Assembly (NCBI GenBank): GCA_947499505.1
Contig: CANMOQ010000004.1
Location: 248,001-312,000, forward strand
Reading direction: 5' to 3'
From: an uncultured Erythrobacter sp.
Lineage (GTDB): Bacteria; Pseudomonadota; Alphaproteobacteria; Sphingomonadales; Sphingomonadaceae
Length of the DNA: 64,000 bases
Shown: positions 44,247 to 53,200 of the stretch, in pieces
How the letters are laid out: the number at the start of each line of letters is the position of its first letter
Position numbering within the stretch: the first letter of the stretch is position 1
The notes under the pieces: model-generated
Databases searched by the model: none
Told to the model about the DNA's origin: nothing
Seen by the model: the letters and a program-made list of their open reading frames with translations, nothing else
Program-made: the position numbers and the translations under genes

Positions 44247-45105
44247 GATGATGGGGCCGCCGGGATCGGGCAAGAGCCTGCTCGCATCCTGCCTACCCGG
44301 AATTTTGCCAGAGCTTACACCCAGCGAAGCGCTGGAGGTGTCCATGGTGCAGTCTGTTGCCGGGCTGCTCGACAGCGGACGGATCAGCCGTTCGCGCCCT
44401 TTCCGTGCGCCGCATCACTCGGCGAGCATGGCTGCTTTAACGGGAGGCGGCCTTAAAGTGCGCCCCGGCGAAGTCAGCCTAGCGCATCTCGGCGTGCTGT
44501 TCCTTGATGAGCTGCCGGAATTTCAGCGGCCTGTGCTGGATTCCCTAAGGCAACCACTCGAGACCGGCCATGTCGATGTCGCCCGCGCCAATGCGCACGT
44601 CACCTTTCCCGCAAGAGTGCAATTGATAGCCGCGATGAACCCGTGCCGCTGCGGTCATGCGGGCGAGCCCGGCCATGTCTGCGCACGCGGGCCGCGCTGC
44701 GCCACCGAGTACCAAGCGCGCATCAGCGGGCCGTTACTGGATCGGATTGACCTGCATGTTGAAGTGGCGGCAGTGAGCGCGATGGACATGGCATTGCCGC
44801 CAGCGAGCGAAGGCAGCGAAGCGGTCGCGCAAAGAGTGGCAGCGGCTCGGCGAGTGCAAGAGACCCGAGGTGTCCGCTCCAATGCGGAGCTCGATGGAGA
44901 TAAGTTAGAGCATTATGCCTCGCCCGATGAGGCCGGACGGCAATTGCTGATGCAGGCAGCGGAGAAGCTGCGCCTGTCAGCCCGCGGATACACCAGAATG
45001 CTTAGGGTCGCGCGGACAATCGCCGATCTCTCAGGGGCGGAGACCGTCGGACGCGTGCATATCGCCGAGGCGCTAAGCTATAGACAAATAGCAGGAAGAG
45101 CTTAG
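44242..45105 (+). pseudogene. comM: comM, C-terminal fragment
   Basis: Continues ComM from MMGPPGSGKSLLASCLPGILP (Walker A) through SRPFRAPHHSASMAALTGG, LGVLFLDELPEFQRPVLDSL (Walker B) and the C-terminal lid with SARGYTRMLRVARTIADL. It includes an in-frame GTG at 44242 made from element and core bases, so a 287-residue ATPase fragment could be translated if transcribed. Missing the N-terminal domain, it is unlikely to work as ComM. It is fused to the chromosome end of the element; excision would restore the gene. Confidence 0.95.
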
Positions 45106-45185
45106 GCGCTTTTCCCAAATTCCAAGCATAGAAAGATAAGCCAATCGCGTTCGACCCATCCTGGCTCATCCATATCGGTGCCGCG

Positions 45186-45848
45186 ATGCTGCTGGTGGCT
45201 TACTTCATTCGTGATGAGCTGAAGCTGCGGATATTGATCGTCGTTTCGACCTTTATCTACATCGCATACTATTACCTCGTCCCCGCACCTCCGCTTTGGG
45301 ACGCCATTTTCACAAGTGTTTTGATGATTTTGGTCAATTTTTTCGTCTTGGCGCAAATCATTCTAGAGCGCACCACCTTCCAGCTCACTCCCGATCAGAA
45401 GGAACTGTTTGAAGCGTTCGAAACGCTCAGTCCCGGCCAATTCCGTCGTATTTTGCGGATTGCCAAATGGCACAAGGCGCAGGACGCAGACGGAGAAATC
45501 TTGACCAGAGAGGCTGAACCTTCCGATGCGCTGTTCTTTGTGTTTGAAGGCATCATTTCGGTAGAACGGGCCGGCAGTCAGTTTCGTCTGCCAGCGGGGA
45601 ACTTCGTTGGTGAAGTGGCCTACGTGCTGAACCGTAAGACCACTGCAACAACCGTTGCGCCCGCTGGTGTTCGGTATGTCGAATGGGACAGCGGGGCTTT
45701 GCGCAAGCTAAGCCTCAAATACCCAAATCTGGGTAATGCACTGAACGCATTGCTTACCCGCGATCTCGCGAAGAAGCTCTCGGCAAGTTACCGCCCAGAA
45801 GACGCAATGCCGGCAACTCCGCAAACCGCTGAGCTGTTAGATATATAG
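45186..45848 (+). CDS. Popeye-like membrane protein with cyclic-nucleotide-binding fold
   Basis: 220 residues from the first ATG. The N-terminus has membrane segments (LRILIVVSTFIYIAYYYLV and IFTSVLMILVNFFVLAQI), then a cytosolic domain resembling the Popeye/cNMP-binding fold with FFVFEGIISV and GNFVGEVAYVLNRKTTATTV. No GGE/RAA phosphate cassette of a typical cAMP site is obvious. Upstream of the ATG the frame stays open for about 18 codons and reads FDPSWLIHIGAA, which continues the first helix and looks coding, so the true start may be an unusual codon near 45140 or the N-terminus may be damaged. Confidence 0.75.
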   Translation: MLLVAYFIRDELKLRILIVVSTFIYIAYYYLVPAPPLWDAIFTSVLMILVNFFVLAQIILERTTFQLTPDQKELFEAFETLSPGQFRRILRIAKWHKAQDADGEILTREAEPSDALFFVFEGIISVERAGSQFRLPAGNFVGEVAYVLNRKTTATTVAPAGVRYVEWDSGALRKLSLKYPNLGNALNALLTRDLAKKLSASYRPEDAMPATPQTAELLDI

Positions 45849-45869
45849 CGCCTGAAGGTGTAGCGCAGC

Positions 45870-46418
45870 TTAGCCAGCTGCGCGCTTCGCGGCAGCCAGA
45901 TCAACCACATCGCCGCGCGTAAGATCGCCTTCTACCGACGCGATAGAACCATCGGACCGTTTGCCGAGGTTTTCGCGCGCAACCAGCCACAGGTCTTCAT
46001 GGGTCAAAATGCGTCCGTCATGGGCGAGGATTGAAACCGGGCCGATTGGCAAACGATCCTGCTCGTCGACCAGGACCGGGCTCTCCTCCACCTCGACACC
46101 GTATTTCTGGCCCCATTGGCGAAGCGCAAGCATCGCGGGGAGCAGATCAAAGCCCTTGGGCGTGAGGCGGTATTCAATCTTGCGGCGATCGTCCGCGCAG
46201 GGCTCTCTTTTCAGGATGCCGTGCTCCACCAGTTTTGCGAGCCTGTTGGACAGGATATTGCGCGCAATGCCGAGTTCGCTGAGGAATTCCTCGAAATGGT
46301 GAAGCCCGTTGAAGCTCGCACGCAGAATCATAAATGACCAGCGTTCGCCCATCACTTCAAGCGCTTGCGGCAGGCCGCACTCTGTCAGTTCGCGTAGTGG
46401 CTCGCGGATATCGCCCAT
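45870..46418 (-). CDS. HxlR family transcriptional regulator
   Basis: Winged helix-turn-helix regulator of 182 residues. The HxlR domain (about 10-105) shows ALEVMGERWSFMILRASFNG, HHFEEFLSELGIARNILSNR and the wing RKIEYRLTPKG. The N-terminal Cys in ELTECGLPQAL is the conserved position seen in redox- or aldehyde-sensing members. A C-terminal extension of about 75 residues is present. It is divergent from the CC_3452 gene across a region rich in inverted repeats. Confidence 0.9.
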   Translation of the reverse strand: MGDIREPLRELTECGLPQALEVMGERWSFMILRASFNGLHHFEEFLSELGIARNILSNRLAKLVEHGILKREPCADDRRKIEYRLTPKGFDLLPAMLALRQWGQKYGVEVEESPVLVDEQDRLPIGPVSILAHDGRILTHEDLWLVARENLGKRSDGSIASVEGDLTRGDVVDLAAAKRAAG

Positions 46419-46484
46419 ATTCAGTCCTCTCCCTGAAACCTATTTAGCGCGATTTTCCAATGACGCAAAAAGATTTCAGTTTTT

Positions 46485-46557
46485 AGTTGCAACTCAAAAC
46501 CTAATCACTTAGGTAGTGATTCGCAACTGGTTTTGAAATGAAACTAAAATCGCAACT
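46485..46557. promoter_or_regulatory. Likely HxlR operator region
   Basis: Nested symmetric elements between the divergent genes: AGTTGCAACT at 46485-46494, TCAAAACC (46494-46501) with GGTTTTGA (46529-46536), AATCACT (46503-46509) with AGTGATT (46515-46521), and GCAACT again at 46523-46528 and 46552-46557. Control of both genes by the HxlR protein is likely. Confidence 0.65.
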
Positions 46558-46574
46558 CAAGCAAGGAATGAACG

Positions 46575-46916
46575 ATGACCCTCTCCCTTTCACGTTTCAG
46601 CCGCTTTTCGGTTTTCGCAATGGCGCTGGTCTACACCGCACTCACATTCGGCGTGGCGACGGCGCCGTCGCCCGCAATGGCGAAGAGCGGCCCATATTAC
46701 ACCGTCACTCTTGCTCAGCCCGCCGATGACAATCGCGCGGTCGCATCGGGCGTGGCTTGGTCCTGCAAAGGCACAACCTGTGTCGCGAACAAAGGCCCAT
46801 CTCGCCCGCTTCGCATTTGCCGAGGTCTAGCGCGCGAATTCGGTGAGATCGTAAGCTTCACCGCCAAAGGCGAAGCGCTGGCTGCAGACAAGCTGGCCAA
46901 GTGCAACGGCAAATAA
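46575..46916 (+). CDS. CC_3452 family secreted protein
   Basis: 113 residues with a signal peptide ending in SPAMA. The mature part has the small alphaproteobacterial family pattern: YYTVTLAQPADDNRAVASGVAW, CKGTTCVANKGPSRPLRICRGLAREFG, and a closing LAKCN, with three Cys after the signal plus one more near the end. Function is unknown. A strong terminator follows 58 bases later. Probably controlled by the divergent HxlR gene. Confidence 0.85.
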   Translation: MTLSLSRFSRFSVFAMALVYTALTFGVATAPSPAMAKSGPYYTVTLAQPADDNRAVASGVAWSCKGTTCVANKGPSRPLRICRGLAREFGEIVSFTAKGEALAADKLAKCNGK

Positions 46917-46974
46917 GCCGACCTAACAGAACTCCTCTCGTCCGAAGCTCTCCAACTCGGGCGAAGAAAGATGG

Positions 46975-47016
46975 CCCCCGGCGCTTCCCCAATCCGCGCC
47001 GGGGGTCTTTTATTTT
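46975..47016 (+). terminator. Rho-independent terminator of the CC_3452 gene
   Basis: CCCCCGGCGC (46975-46984) and GCGCCGGGGG (46996-47005) form a perfect 10-bp stem, followed by TCTTTTATTTT. The MITE-like element is inserted directly after the T tract. Confidence 0.9.
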
Positions 47017-47017
47017 A

Positions 47018-47285
47018 GGCCCTGTTGACCAACTCCCTCGGGTCACGGCGATACAAGAAACGGCCAACTAGAGGAGTGAGGACGACGGACATGCTGTTGC
47101 ATATTCAAGGGCGAACGACGCTTAGCTGGCCGTTTCTTGTATCGCCCCATTAGGGGTTTGACCAAAATTCGCCCTCACGGCGTTGCAATCACTTGAAAGT
47201 GCGCCGCACTTCCCGCGTGATCGCGCCTTGTGAAAGGCGAATTTTGCTTCAAACCGTGATCCCGAGGGAGCTGGTCAACAGGGCC
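47018..47285. mobile_element. 268-bp MITE-like element, TA target duplication
   Basis: Non-coding. Terminal inverted repeats GGCCCTGTTGACCAACTCCC onward at 47018-47048 and the reverse complement at 47254-47285 differ by one substitution and one indel over 31-32 bases. A TA flanks each end (47016-47017 and 47286-47287), as for Tc1/mariner-IS630 transposons. Inside are two large hairpins: 19 bp at 47048-47066 with 47127-47145, and 19-20 bp at 47155-47173 with 47236-47255. No transposase is encoded. Confidence 0.85.
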
Positions 47286-47902
47286 TAGCCCGCTAAGAAA
47301 CCGGCGGAGCGCAATTGCACCTCGAGGCTGGGTGCATCGGTGAACAAATGCGCCGACCATCCGCGAGCCTGCGCCGCCTCAACGTTTGCGGCGTTGTCAT
47401 CGGTAAATAACAACTGCTCAGGCGCGAAGCCGCTGCGCTGCTCGACAATTTCGTAGATGCGCGATTCAGGCTTCGCGACCTTCTCCGTGCCCGACACAAT
47501 GATGTCGTCGAACAGGTCGAAAATCGCGTGCTCAGGGCGGAACATGTTCCAAAATTCATGCCCAAAATTGGTCAGGCAAAACAGCGGCACCCCGTCAGCG
47601 TGCAAGCGTTTGACGATTTCATGCGTCCCATCAACCGGGCCTGGCACGGTCTCGTTAAAGCGCGTGGCATACGCTTCGAGATGGGCCTCATACTTCGGGA
47701 ACATCGCAATCCGTTCTGGCACCATGTCACCCAGCGGGCGGCCGCGATCATGTTCGAAATGCCATTCTTCGGTCACGACATTGGCGAGGAACCAATCGCG
47801 CTCTTCGCGGTCTTCGATCAGCTTCTCAAACAGAGCCCGAAGCTGCCAGTGAAACAGCACGCGTCCCACATCGAACACGACGGCCGTCGGTGACTTACTC
47901 AT
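47285..47902 (-). CDS. HAD family hydrolase
   Basis: 205 residues of a haloacid-dehalogenase-type hydrolase, subfamily IA. Motif I is VVFDVGRVLF (the second Asp of DxD is replaced by Gly-Arg: VFDVG), motif II a Thr/Ser around CLTNFG, motif III KPESRIYE, motif IV LLFTDDNAANVEAA. It could act on small phosphate esters. The ATG at 47902 has GGAG 8 bases before it. The stop TAG is formed by the TA duplication of the MITE-like element, so the C-terminus may be cut relative to the ancestral gene. Confidence 0.87.
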   Translation of the reverse strand: MSKSPTAVVFDVGRVLFHWQLRALFEKLIEDREERDWFLANVVTEEWHFEHDRGRPLGDMVPERIAMFPKYEAHLEAYATRFNETVPGPVDGTHEIVKRLHADGVPLFCLTNFGHEFWNMFRPEHAIFDLFDDIIVSGTEKVAKPESRIYEIVEQRSGFAPEQLLFTDDNAANVEAAQARGWSAHLFTDAPSLEVQLRSAGFLAG

Positions 47903-47925
47903 TGGGTATGCTCCAAACACGGCAA

Positions 47926-47956
47926 CGGCCCGCTCTCCATTGCGGAGGCGGGCCGG
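47926..47956. terminator. GC-rich hairpin between rpmJ and the HAD gene
   Basis: CGGCCCGC (47926-47933) and GCGGGCCG (47948-47955) form a perfect 8-bp stem, with CTCC/GGAG inside. It has no T tract on either side but lies where rpmJ transcription should end. Confidence 0.5.
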
Positions 47957-48004
47957 TGCGGTTGCTCAATTGCCGCGCGGGCAATCGGCCAATTACAGGG
48001 CTGA

Positions 48005-48130
48005 TTAGCCCTGGCGCGCCTTAAAACGGCGATTGGTCTTGTTGATCACATAGGTGCGACCACGACGACGAATCACTCGGCAATCGCGGTGACGGTTTTT
48101 CAGCGACTTCAGGCTGTTGCGGATTTTCAT
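48005..48130 (-). CDS. rpmJ: 50S ribosomal protein L36
   Basis: Reverse-strand ATG at 48130 to TAA at 48007 encodes 41 residues: [19 protein letters not shown], then [21 protein letters not shown]. This is the longer, C-minus type L36 with only one Cys and no zinc ribbon. Such zinc-free forms are common in alphaproteobacteria. Confidence 0.93.
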   Translation of the reverse strand: MKIRNSLKSLKNRHRDCRVIRRRGRTYVINKTNRRFKARQG

Positions 48131-48277
48131 TGTCTGTCTTCCAAAAGGTAAGCGCGCCGGAGATAGCCCCGACGCGCGGAATTTGTTGAGCGCCCACTAG
48201 CGCCGGAGCCCGCCAAGGTCAAGCAATCTAGGTCGCAAAATCATGCACCTCGGCCGTGTGGCGTATGAATTTACGGC

Positions 48278-49282
48278 CTAGCGCAGATCTGACAGCTTTC
48301 GCTCCCAGGCGAGCGCGTGGGTGATAATCGTGTCGAGGTCAGCGTGCTTGGGCTGCCACGGCAAGGTGGATTGGATCCGCTTTGGGTCGGAGACGAGCGA
48401 ATCGGGATCGCCCGCGCGGCGCCCCTGAAGCACACGGTTTATCGGGCGATTCGTCACACGGTCGACCGCATCCAGCACCTCAAGTACCGAGAAGCCTCGG
48501 CCATAGCCGCAGTTCATCGTGAGCGAGCGCTGGGGCTGCTCAATCAGCGCCTCAAGCGCCAGCACATGCGCCGCCGCCAGATCGCTGACATGGATGTAGT
48601 CGCGCACCCCCGTGCCATCGGGCGTGTCATAGTCCGTGCCAAACACACTCACCGATTCGCGTTTGCCCAGCGCCGCTTCAACCGCGACCTTAATCAGGTG
48701 CGTGGCCCCTGCGGTGGATTGCCCGCTGCGTGCCTCCGGATCTGCGCCCGCGACATTGAAGTATCGCAAAGCACAGTAGTTCAGATCATGCGCCGCTGAC
48801 ACATCGCCCAGCATCTGCTCGGTCATCAGTTTCGACCAGCCATAAGGGTTGATCGGATTGCGCGGCGTATCCTCGGTAACCGGCGAGATTTCTGGCACGC
48901 CGTAGGTGGCGGCGGTGGACGAAAAAATGAAATGCGGCACACCGGCCTTGGTCGCAGCCTCGATCAAGGCCCGGCTCTTCGCAGTGTTGTTGTGATAGTA
49001 TTTCAGCGGGTTTTCGACGCTCTCAGGAACGATGATCGAACCTGCAAAATGCATGATCGCGCCGGTTCCCTGCTCGGCAAATATGCGCGCCAGCAGCTCA
49101 CCATCCTCGATGTCGCCTTCGTAAAGCGGCACACCATCGGGGATCGCAAAGCGAAAGCCAGTGGTAAGGTTGTCGATCACCGCAACTGGCCAGCCTGCGT
49201 CTTTCAGCGCGAGCACTGCGTGGCTGCCAATGTAACCGGCACCGCCCGTTACGAGCACTGGGACTTTAGAAATTTCGGTCAT
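48278..49282 (-). CDS. galE: UDP-glucose 4-epimerase
   Basis: NAD-dependent epimerase for UDP-glucose and UDP-galactose, supplying sugars for envelope polysaccharides. The 334 residues contain the nucleotide motif VTGGAGYIGSHAVLAL, the catalytic Ser-Tyr-Lys set in FSSTAATYG and NPYGWSKLMTEQ, and the closing YGRGFSVLEVLDAV. The ATG at 49282 lies 8 codons before the glycine motif, as usual; the frame continues upstream without a plausible start. Confidence 0.94.
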   Translation of the reverse strand: MTEISKVPVLVTGGAGYIGSHAVLALKDAGWPVAVIDNLTTGFRFAIPDGVPLYEGDIEDGELLARIFAEQGTGAIMHFAGSIIVPESVENPLKYYHNNTAKSRALIEAATKAGVPHFIFSSTAATYGVPEISPVTEDTPRNPINPYGWSKLMTEQMLGDVSAAHDLNYCALRYFNVAGADPEARSGQSTAGATHLIKVAVEAALGKRESVSVFGTDYDTPDGTGVRDYIHVSDLAAAHVLALEALIEQPQRSLTMNCGYGRGFSVLEVLDAVDRVTNRPINRVLQGRRAGDPDSLVSDPKRIQSTLPWQPKHADLDTIITHALAWERKLSDLR

Positions 49283-49432
49283 GGATAAGGTCTTAGCAAG
49301 GTGGGCGTGCAAAAGCGTAGATGGCTCATCGAAAGAAGCGCAGTTTTGCACAATCGCGCCAATGGGTCCAAACAGTGCGTCATTATAACGGGATCGCGCG
49401 ATCAATCGCCGCGCATATTTGAGGAGGCCCAC

Positions 49433-50092
49433 ATGGCTCAGCCCATCAGGAAACCAGCCGCAATGCTCATCGCACTGGCAGCCAGCGCCGCGCTAGGCGC
49501 CTGCGCCACCGTTCCGCCGCCCAGCCCGGTTTCTGTCACCCGGTTTCACCAGCAGGACACGCTGGGCCAGATCGGCCAAGGCGTGGTGTTTGTTGAAAGC
49601 GCGCCTGACGAGAGCAACGCCAATCTCGAACTCGCCCCCTATAAGGCGGCGGTGGCAGCTGAGCTTGCAGCGCTTGGCTACCGCGAGGGGCCTCGCAGCG
49701 AAGCCAATGCCATTGCCAGCATTTCGCTGGAGCGGTTTGAAGCGCAGAGTGAACGCCGGGACGGCGGCCCGGTTAGCGTTGGGGTCGGCGGCCGGACCGG
49801 ATCGTTTGGCTCCGGTGTTGGCCTGGGCATTGGGATCAACCTTGGCGGCGGCAGCAACCGCGCGCGCATCGGCACCGAGCTGTCGGTCACATTGCGGCCA
49901 GTCGACGCTCAGACGCCAGCTCCAAGCAATCTGTGGGAAGGACGCGCTCAGATCGAAGTATCTGAGGGCACGCCTGAAGATCAGGCAGCATCGACCGCAC
50001 CAATTTTGGCAAAAGCCTTGTTTCGCGATTTCCCAGGAGGCAATGGCGACACTGTAACGATCAAATTAGAAGATATTGAGACGAGTGAGTGA
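49433..50092 (+). CDS. DUF4136-like lipoprotein
   Basis: 219 residues with a lipoprotein signal ([13 protein letters not shown]) and lipobox LGAC. The mature part has VTRFHQQ near the start, a glycine-rich strand region [20 protein letters not shown] and the ending [15 protein letters not shown], shared in pattern with the DUF4136 lipoprotein at 10470-11201. A GAGGAGG site precedes the ATG by 5 bases. Its TGA overlaps the GTG of the M14 carboxypeptidase gene, so the two are coupled. Function unknown. Confidence 0.8.
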   Translation: MAQPIRKPAAMLIALAASAALGACATVPPPSPVSVTRFHQQDTLGQIGQGVVFVESAPDESNANLELAPYKAAVAAELAALGYREGPRSEANAIASISLERFEAQSERRDGGPVSVGVGGRTGSFGSGVGLGIGINLGGGSNRARIGTELSVTLRPVDAQTPAPSNLWEGRAQIEVSEGTPEDQAASTAPILAKALFRDFPGGNGDTVTIKLEDIETSE

Positions 50093-51237
50093 CCAACACA
50101 GTGAATGACATTGCCATTGATGCCGAATTTGACAGCGGCAATATCCAAGTACTCTCCGTCTCCGGAAACCGCGCTGAGCTGGCGCTGTGCAAGGATCACA
50201 TGTCGGAATTTGCGCAGTGGTTCCATTTCCGGGTCACTTGCGCCGCTGGCGAAGAGCTGACGCTGAACATCACCGGCCTGAACGAGAGCGCATTCACAGG
50301 CGGCTGGCCTGATTATAACGCATGCGTGTCCGAGGACCGCGAATTTTGGGCGCGCGCAGCCAGCAGTTTCGACAAGGACGAGGCGAATGGCACGCTGACC
50401 ATCAGCTATATCCCATCAGGCAATATTGCCTGGTTCGCCTATTTCGCGCCGTACTCCATGGAGCGGCATCACGACCTCGTTGCAGAGGCCGCGGTCAGCG
50501 AAGGCGTCGACCTCTTGCGCCTTGGCACCACGCTGGACGGCCAACCGATTGATTGCCTTGAAATGGGCGAAGGCGAGCGTTCCGTCTGGCTCTATGCGCG
50601 CCAGCATCCCGGCGAAACACAGGCAGAATGGTGGATGGAGGGCGTGCTCGAATGCCTGACCGATCCGGGCGATCCGGTCGCGCGCGCGCTGCGCAGCAAA
50701 TGCCGTTTCCATATCGTCCCCAATTGCAACCCTGATGGATCGCGCCGCGGCCACCTGCGCACCAATGCGGTCGGCGTCAATTTGAACCGCGAATGGGCCA
50801 AGCCAAGCGCGGAGAAATCACCCGAAGTCCTCGCCATCCGCAACCACATGGACGCGGTCGGGGTCGACTTCGCGATTGATGCGCACGGCGATGAGGCGAT
50901 CCCCGCTGTGTTTTTGGCGGGCTTCGAAGGCATCCCATCCTGGACCGACGCGCAGGGCGAAGACTTCTATCGCTATCAGCGGATATTGGACCGCCGCACG
51001 CCAGATTTCCAAACCAAGCTCGGCTATCCCAAAGCTCCCGCGGGCAAAGCCAATCTCGGGATCAGCACCAATTTGGTCGCGGAACGCTTCGGCTGCACAG
51101 CCATGACGCTGGAGATGCCGTATAAGGACCTCGCCGACGCGCCGGAGCCGGAACAGGGTTGGTCACCGGAGCGCTGCAAGCTGCTGGCGCGCGATTGTTT
51201 GGCCGCGCTGCTGGAATGGCTGAACGATCCGCAATAG
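50089..51237 (+). CDS. M14-type zinc carboxypeptidase
   Basis: 382 residues of the cytosolic-type M14 family. An N-terminal beta domain of about 130 residues precedes the catalytic domain, with zinc site [17 protein letters not shown] (HxxE), [20 protein letters not shown], the third ligand His in IDAHGDE, and catalytic Glu in TLEMPYKD. Members resembling this remove C-terminal residues from peptides or peptidoglycan-derived peptides. It starts at a GTG overlapping the stop of the lipoprotein gene (GTGA). Confidence 0.88.
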   Translation: MTNTVNDIAIDAEFDSGNIQVLSVSGNRAELALCKDHMSEFAQWFHFRVTCAAGEELTLNITGLNESAFTGGWPDYNACVSEDREFWARAASSFDKDEANGTLTISYIPSGNIAWFAYFAPYSMERHHDLVAEAAVSEGVDLLRLGTTLDGQPIDCLEMGEGERSVWLYARQHPGETQAEWWMEGVLECLTDPGDPVARALRSKCRFHIVPNCNPDGSRRGHLRTNAVGVNLNREWAKPSAEKSPEVLAIRNHMDAVGVDFAIDAHGDEAIPAVFLAGFEGIPSWTDAQGEDFYRYQRILDRRTPDFQTKLGYPKAPAGKANLGISTNLVAERFGCTAMTLEMPYKDLADAPEPEQGWSPERCKLLARDCLAALLEWLNDPQ

Positions 51238-51315
51238 GATTTTACAAGCCCTTCAGTCTGCTCGCGGCGCGCGATGTGCTATTATGACTCTCAGAGCATA
51301 AGTGGGGAGCGAACG

Positions 51316-52005
51316 ATGGCCGCAAAACTGAACTGGGATCGCCGGGAAATTCTGCTTGGAACGGGAGCGCTCGGCATTGCAGCGATGCTCCCCGCGCCAG
51401 CCTATGCGCAAGGTTTTAGCCTCACCTCATTGCTGGGTAAGGCCAGCGACAGCGCGCTCGACCAGCTCGCGCAGCCGGGTGCCTTTTACGGCGATGAAGC
51501 CATTCGCATTGGCCTGCCCATAATCGGCAAAAAACGCGGCGGACTGCTCGGATCGATCCTGGGCGCTGGGCGAAAGCTGGGCATTCTTGATGGCGTCACG
51601 CGCCGGATCAATGATGCCGCCGGGATCGCTGCGGGTGAGGCCAAGCCGATCTTCCGCGATGCGATCAATGACCTCTCAATCACCGATGCGCCCGGCATTA
51701 CATCCAAAGGCGACGGCGGCACCCGCTATTTGCGCAGCAGCGCCAATGACACGCTGCAGGGCAAGCTCTCTCCGCTGGTCGACAGCGCGCTTGAGGAGCT
51801 GGGCGTTTATGGTGAGTTTGAAAAGCTATCGAGCCAGCACCGCTTTATCAGCGCGGCCGGGCTCAACCGCGAGGGGATCAATCGCAGCGTGACCGATCAA
51901 GGCCTCGATGGAATTTTCTCTTACATCGGCAAGGAAGAGCGGGCTTTCCGCAAAAACCCGCTCGGTGATGTCGGCAAGGCTTTGGGCGACATCTTCGGTA
52001 ACTAG
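51316..52005 (+). CDS. DUF4197 protein with Tat signal
   Basis: 229 residues. A twin-arginine signal (DRREILLGTGALGIAAM) is followed by a DUF4197 domain, with ALDQLAQPGAFYGDEAIRIGLP at the start and helical repeats to the end. The family has no known activity; many members are outer-membrane or periplasmic lipoprotein-like. GGGGAGCGAACG lies just before the ATG at 51316, supporting this start over the upstream ATG at 51274. Confidence 0.85.
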   Translation: MAAKLNWDRREILLGTGALGIAAMLPAPAYAQGFSLTSLLGKASDSALDQLAQPGAFYGDEAIRIGLPIIGKKRGGLLGSILGAGRKLGILDGVTRRINDAAGIAAGEAKPIFRDAINDLSITDAPGITSKGDGGTRYLRSSANDTLQGKLSPLVDSALEELGVYGEFEKLSSQHRFISAAGLNREGINRSVTDQGLDGIFSYIGKEERAFRKNPLGDVGKALGDIFGN

Positions 52006-52015
52006 GGGCAGGACC

Positions 52016-52450
52016 CTAAGGCAGATGCGCAGGCCCAAAGGCCTGCGGGAGCAGCTGTGACAGGGCTACACGTCGGATTTCATCGGCGCCGACGCACAAT
52101 ATCTCTGGATCGGTCCCGCCCAATTGCGCCAGCTCATTCAGCACCTGACGGCACCGCCCGCACGGCGTGATCGGTTCCCCGTCGCCGCTGTCATGCGGCC
52201 CCGTCACCGCGACCGCCACGAGCCCGCCCCGCCTGCCATCAGCCATCGCTTTCGACACCGCGATCGTCTCCGCACACAGAGCAAGGCCATAGCTTGCGTT
52301 CTCGACATTGGTGCCGGTCACCACAGCCCCGTCATCAAACAGCAGCGCAGCCCCGACTGAGTAATTGGAATATGGCGAGTAGGAATGCTCCGCCGCCGCG
52401 CGTGCAGCAGCCACCAATTCGTCCGCATTCAATTCTGGATGACCACCCAT
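52016..52450 (-). CDS. cdd: Cytidine deaminase
   Basis: Zinc-dependent homotetrameric deaminase that converts cytidine to uridine in pyrimidine salvage. The 144 residues contain SNYSVGAALLF, GTNVENASYGLALCAETIA (first zinc ligand and catalytic Glu) and TPCGRCRQVLNE (the other two Cys ligands). The start overlaps the end of the GH25-like gene by 22 bases. Confidence 0.93.
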   Translation of the reverse strand: MGGHPELNADELVAAARAAAEHSYSPYSNYSVGAALLFDDGAVVTGTNVENASYGLALCAETIAVSKAMADGRRGGLVAVAVTGPHDSGDGEPITPCGRCRQVLNELAQLGGTDPEILCVGADEIRRVALSQLLPQAFGPAHLP

Positions 52451-53178
52451 TCTATCGGCTCCTCTGCCGCTTCACTGACCAATTGGCTGTTCGCGCTCCA
52501 TAGCAGCCATGGCCGTCCGGCATAGGCCGGCTTTGCGCGGTCACGTTCCAGCCAAAGGTCGCGTTCTATATTGCCAGCAACCGTGTGGCGTTCTTCAAAC
52601 TCGCTGCTGATTTTCAGCACCACAGGCTTGCCTGCATGCATTTCGATCTGATTGATCAAAGTCATCAGCTCGCTTTCGACCGCCGCATCGCTAATCGCGT
52701 CTTCGCAAACATCAGCCACAATCGACAAGCCAATCGCTGGCGGCAGCAGGTCGGCGCTGCGCGGAACCATGCGGGTAAAGCGGGCCGATTGCGGGTCTGC
52801 GCGCTGGCACGGGTTGAACACATGCAACATGCCGACCTTCATCCCGCTGCGCTCAGCCGCGCTGAGGTGTTTTGCAAATTCTGGATCAGGCGGCGCAGTG
52901 GCATCGCCCAGATCAAGATAGACGAACTGACCGCCCAGCGCCTTTAGCGTTTCAAACCGTACATCGTGCGCCCCGCTGGCAACCACCGCGCCCTGTTCTG
53001 GGAAGACCGCCTCGTCCGGGCGCCAACTGCGCATGTCCCACCAGAACCAGGCGGCATAGATGATCGCAACCAAAGCGAGGCTGGCCGCCGCATACAGCAG
53101 CAAACGCCCGCGGCGCGGCTTGCCTGCGCGCGCGCGGCTTGGCCGTTTGGCCTTGGTCTTGGAACGACTGCTCGCCAC
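52429..53178 (-). CDS. Membrane-anchored GH25-type (lysozyme-fold) protein
   Basis: 249 residues. A basic N-terminus and one membrane helix (LLLYAAASLALVAIIYAAWFW) are followed by a domain resembling glycoside hydrolase 25: GAVVASGAHDVRFETLKALGG, FVYLDLGDATAPPD and GLSIVADVCEDAI. The DxE catalytic set of active GH25 lysozymes is not obvious, and an ADV pattern replaces it. A muramidase-related role at the envelope is possible but not shown. Confidence 0.68.
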   Translation of the reverse strand: MASSRSKTKAKRPSRARAGKPRRGRLLLYAAASLALVAIIYAAWFWWDMRSWRPDEAVFPEQGAVVASGAHDVRFETLKALGGQFVYLDLGDATAPPDPEFAKHLSAAERSGMKVGMLHVFNPCQRADPQSARFTRMVPRSADLLPPAIGLSIVADVCEDAISDAAVESELMTLINQIEMHAGKPVVLKISSEFEERHTVAGNIERDLWLERDRAKPAYAGRPWLLWSANSQLVSEAAEEPIEWVVIQN

Positions 53179-53200
53179 GTCTACTGCCCTGCCCCTGCCC

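Noticed and set aside
47018..47285. A possible insertion sequence with a transposase
   Set aside because: No open frame inside reaches a plausible transposase length; the element is treated as a MITE.
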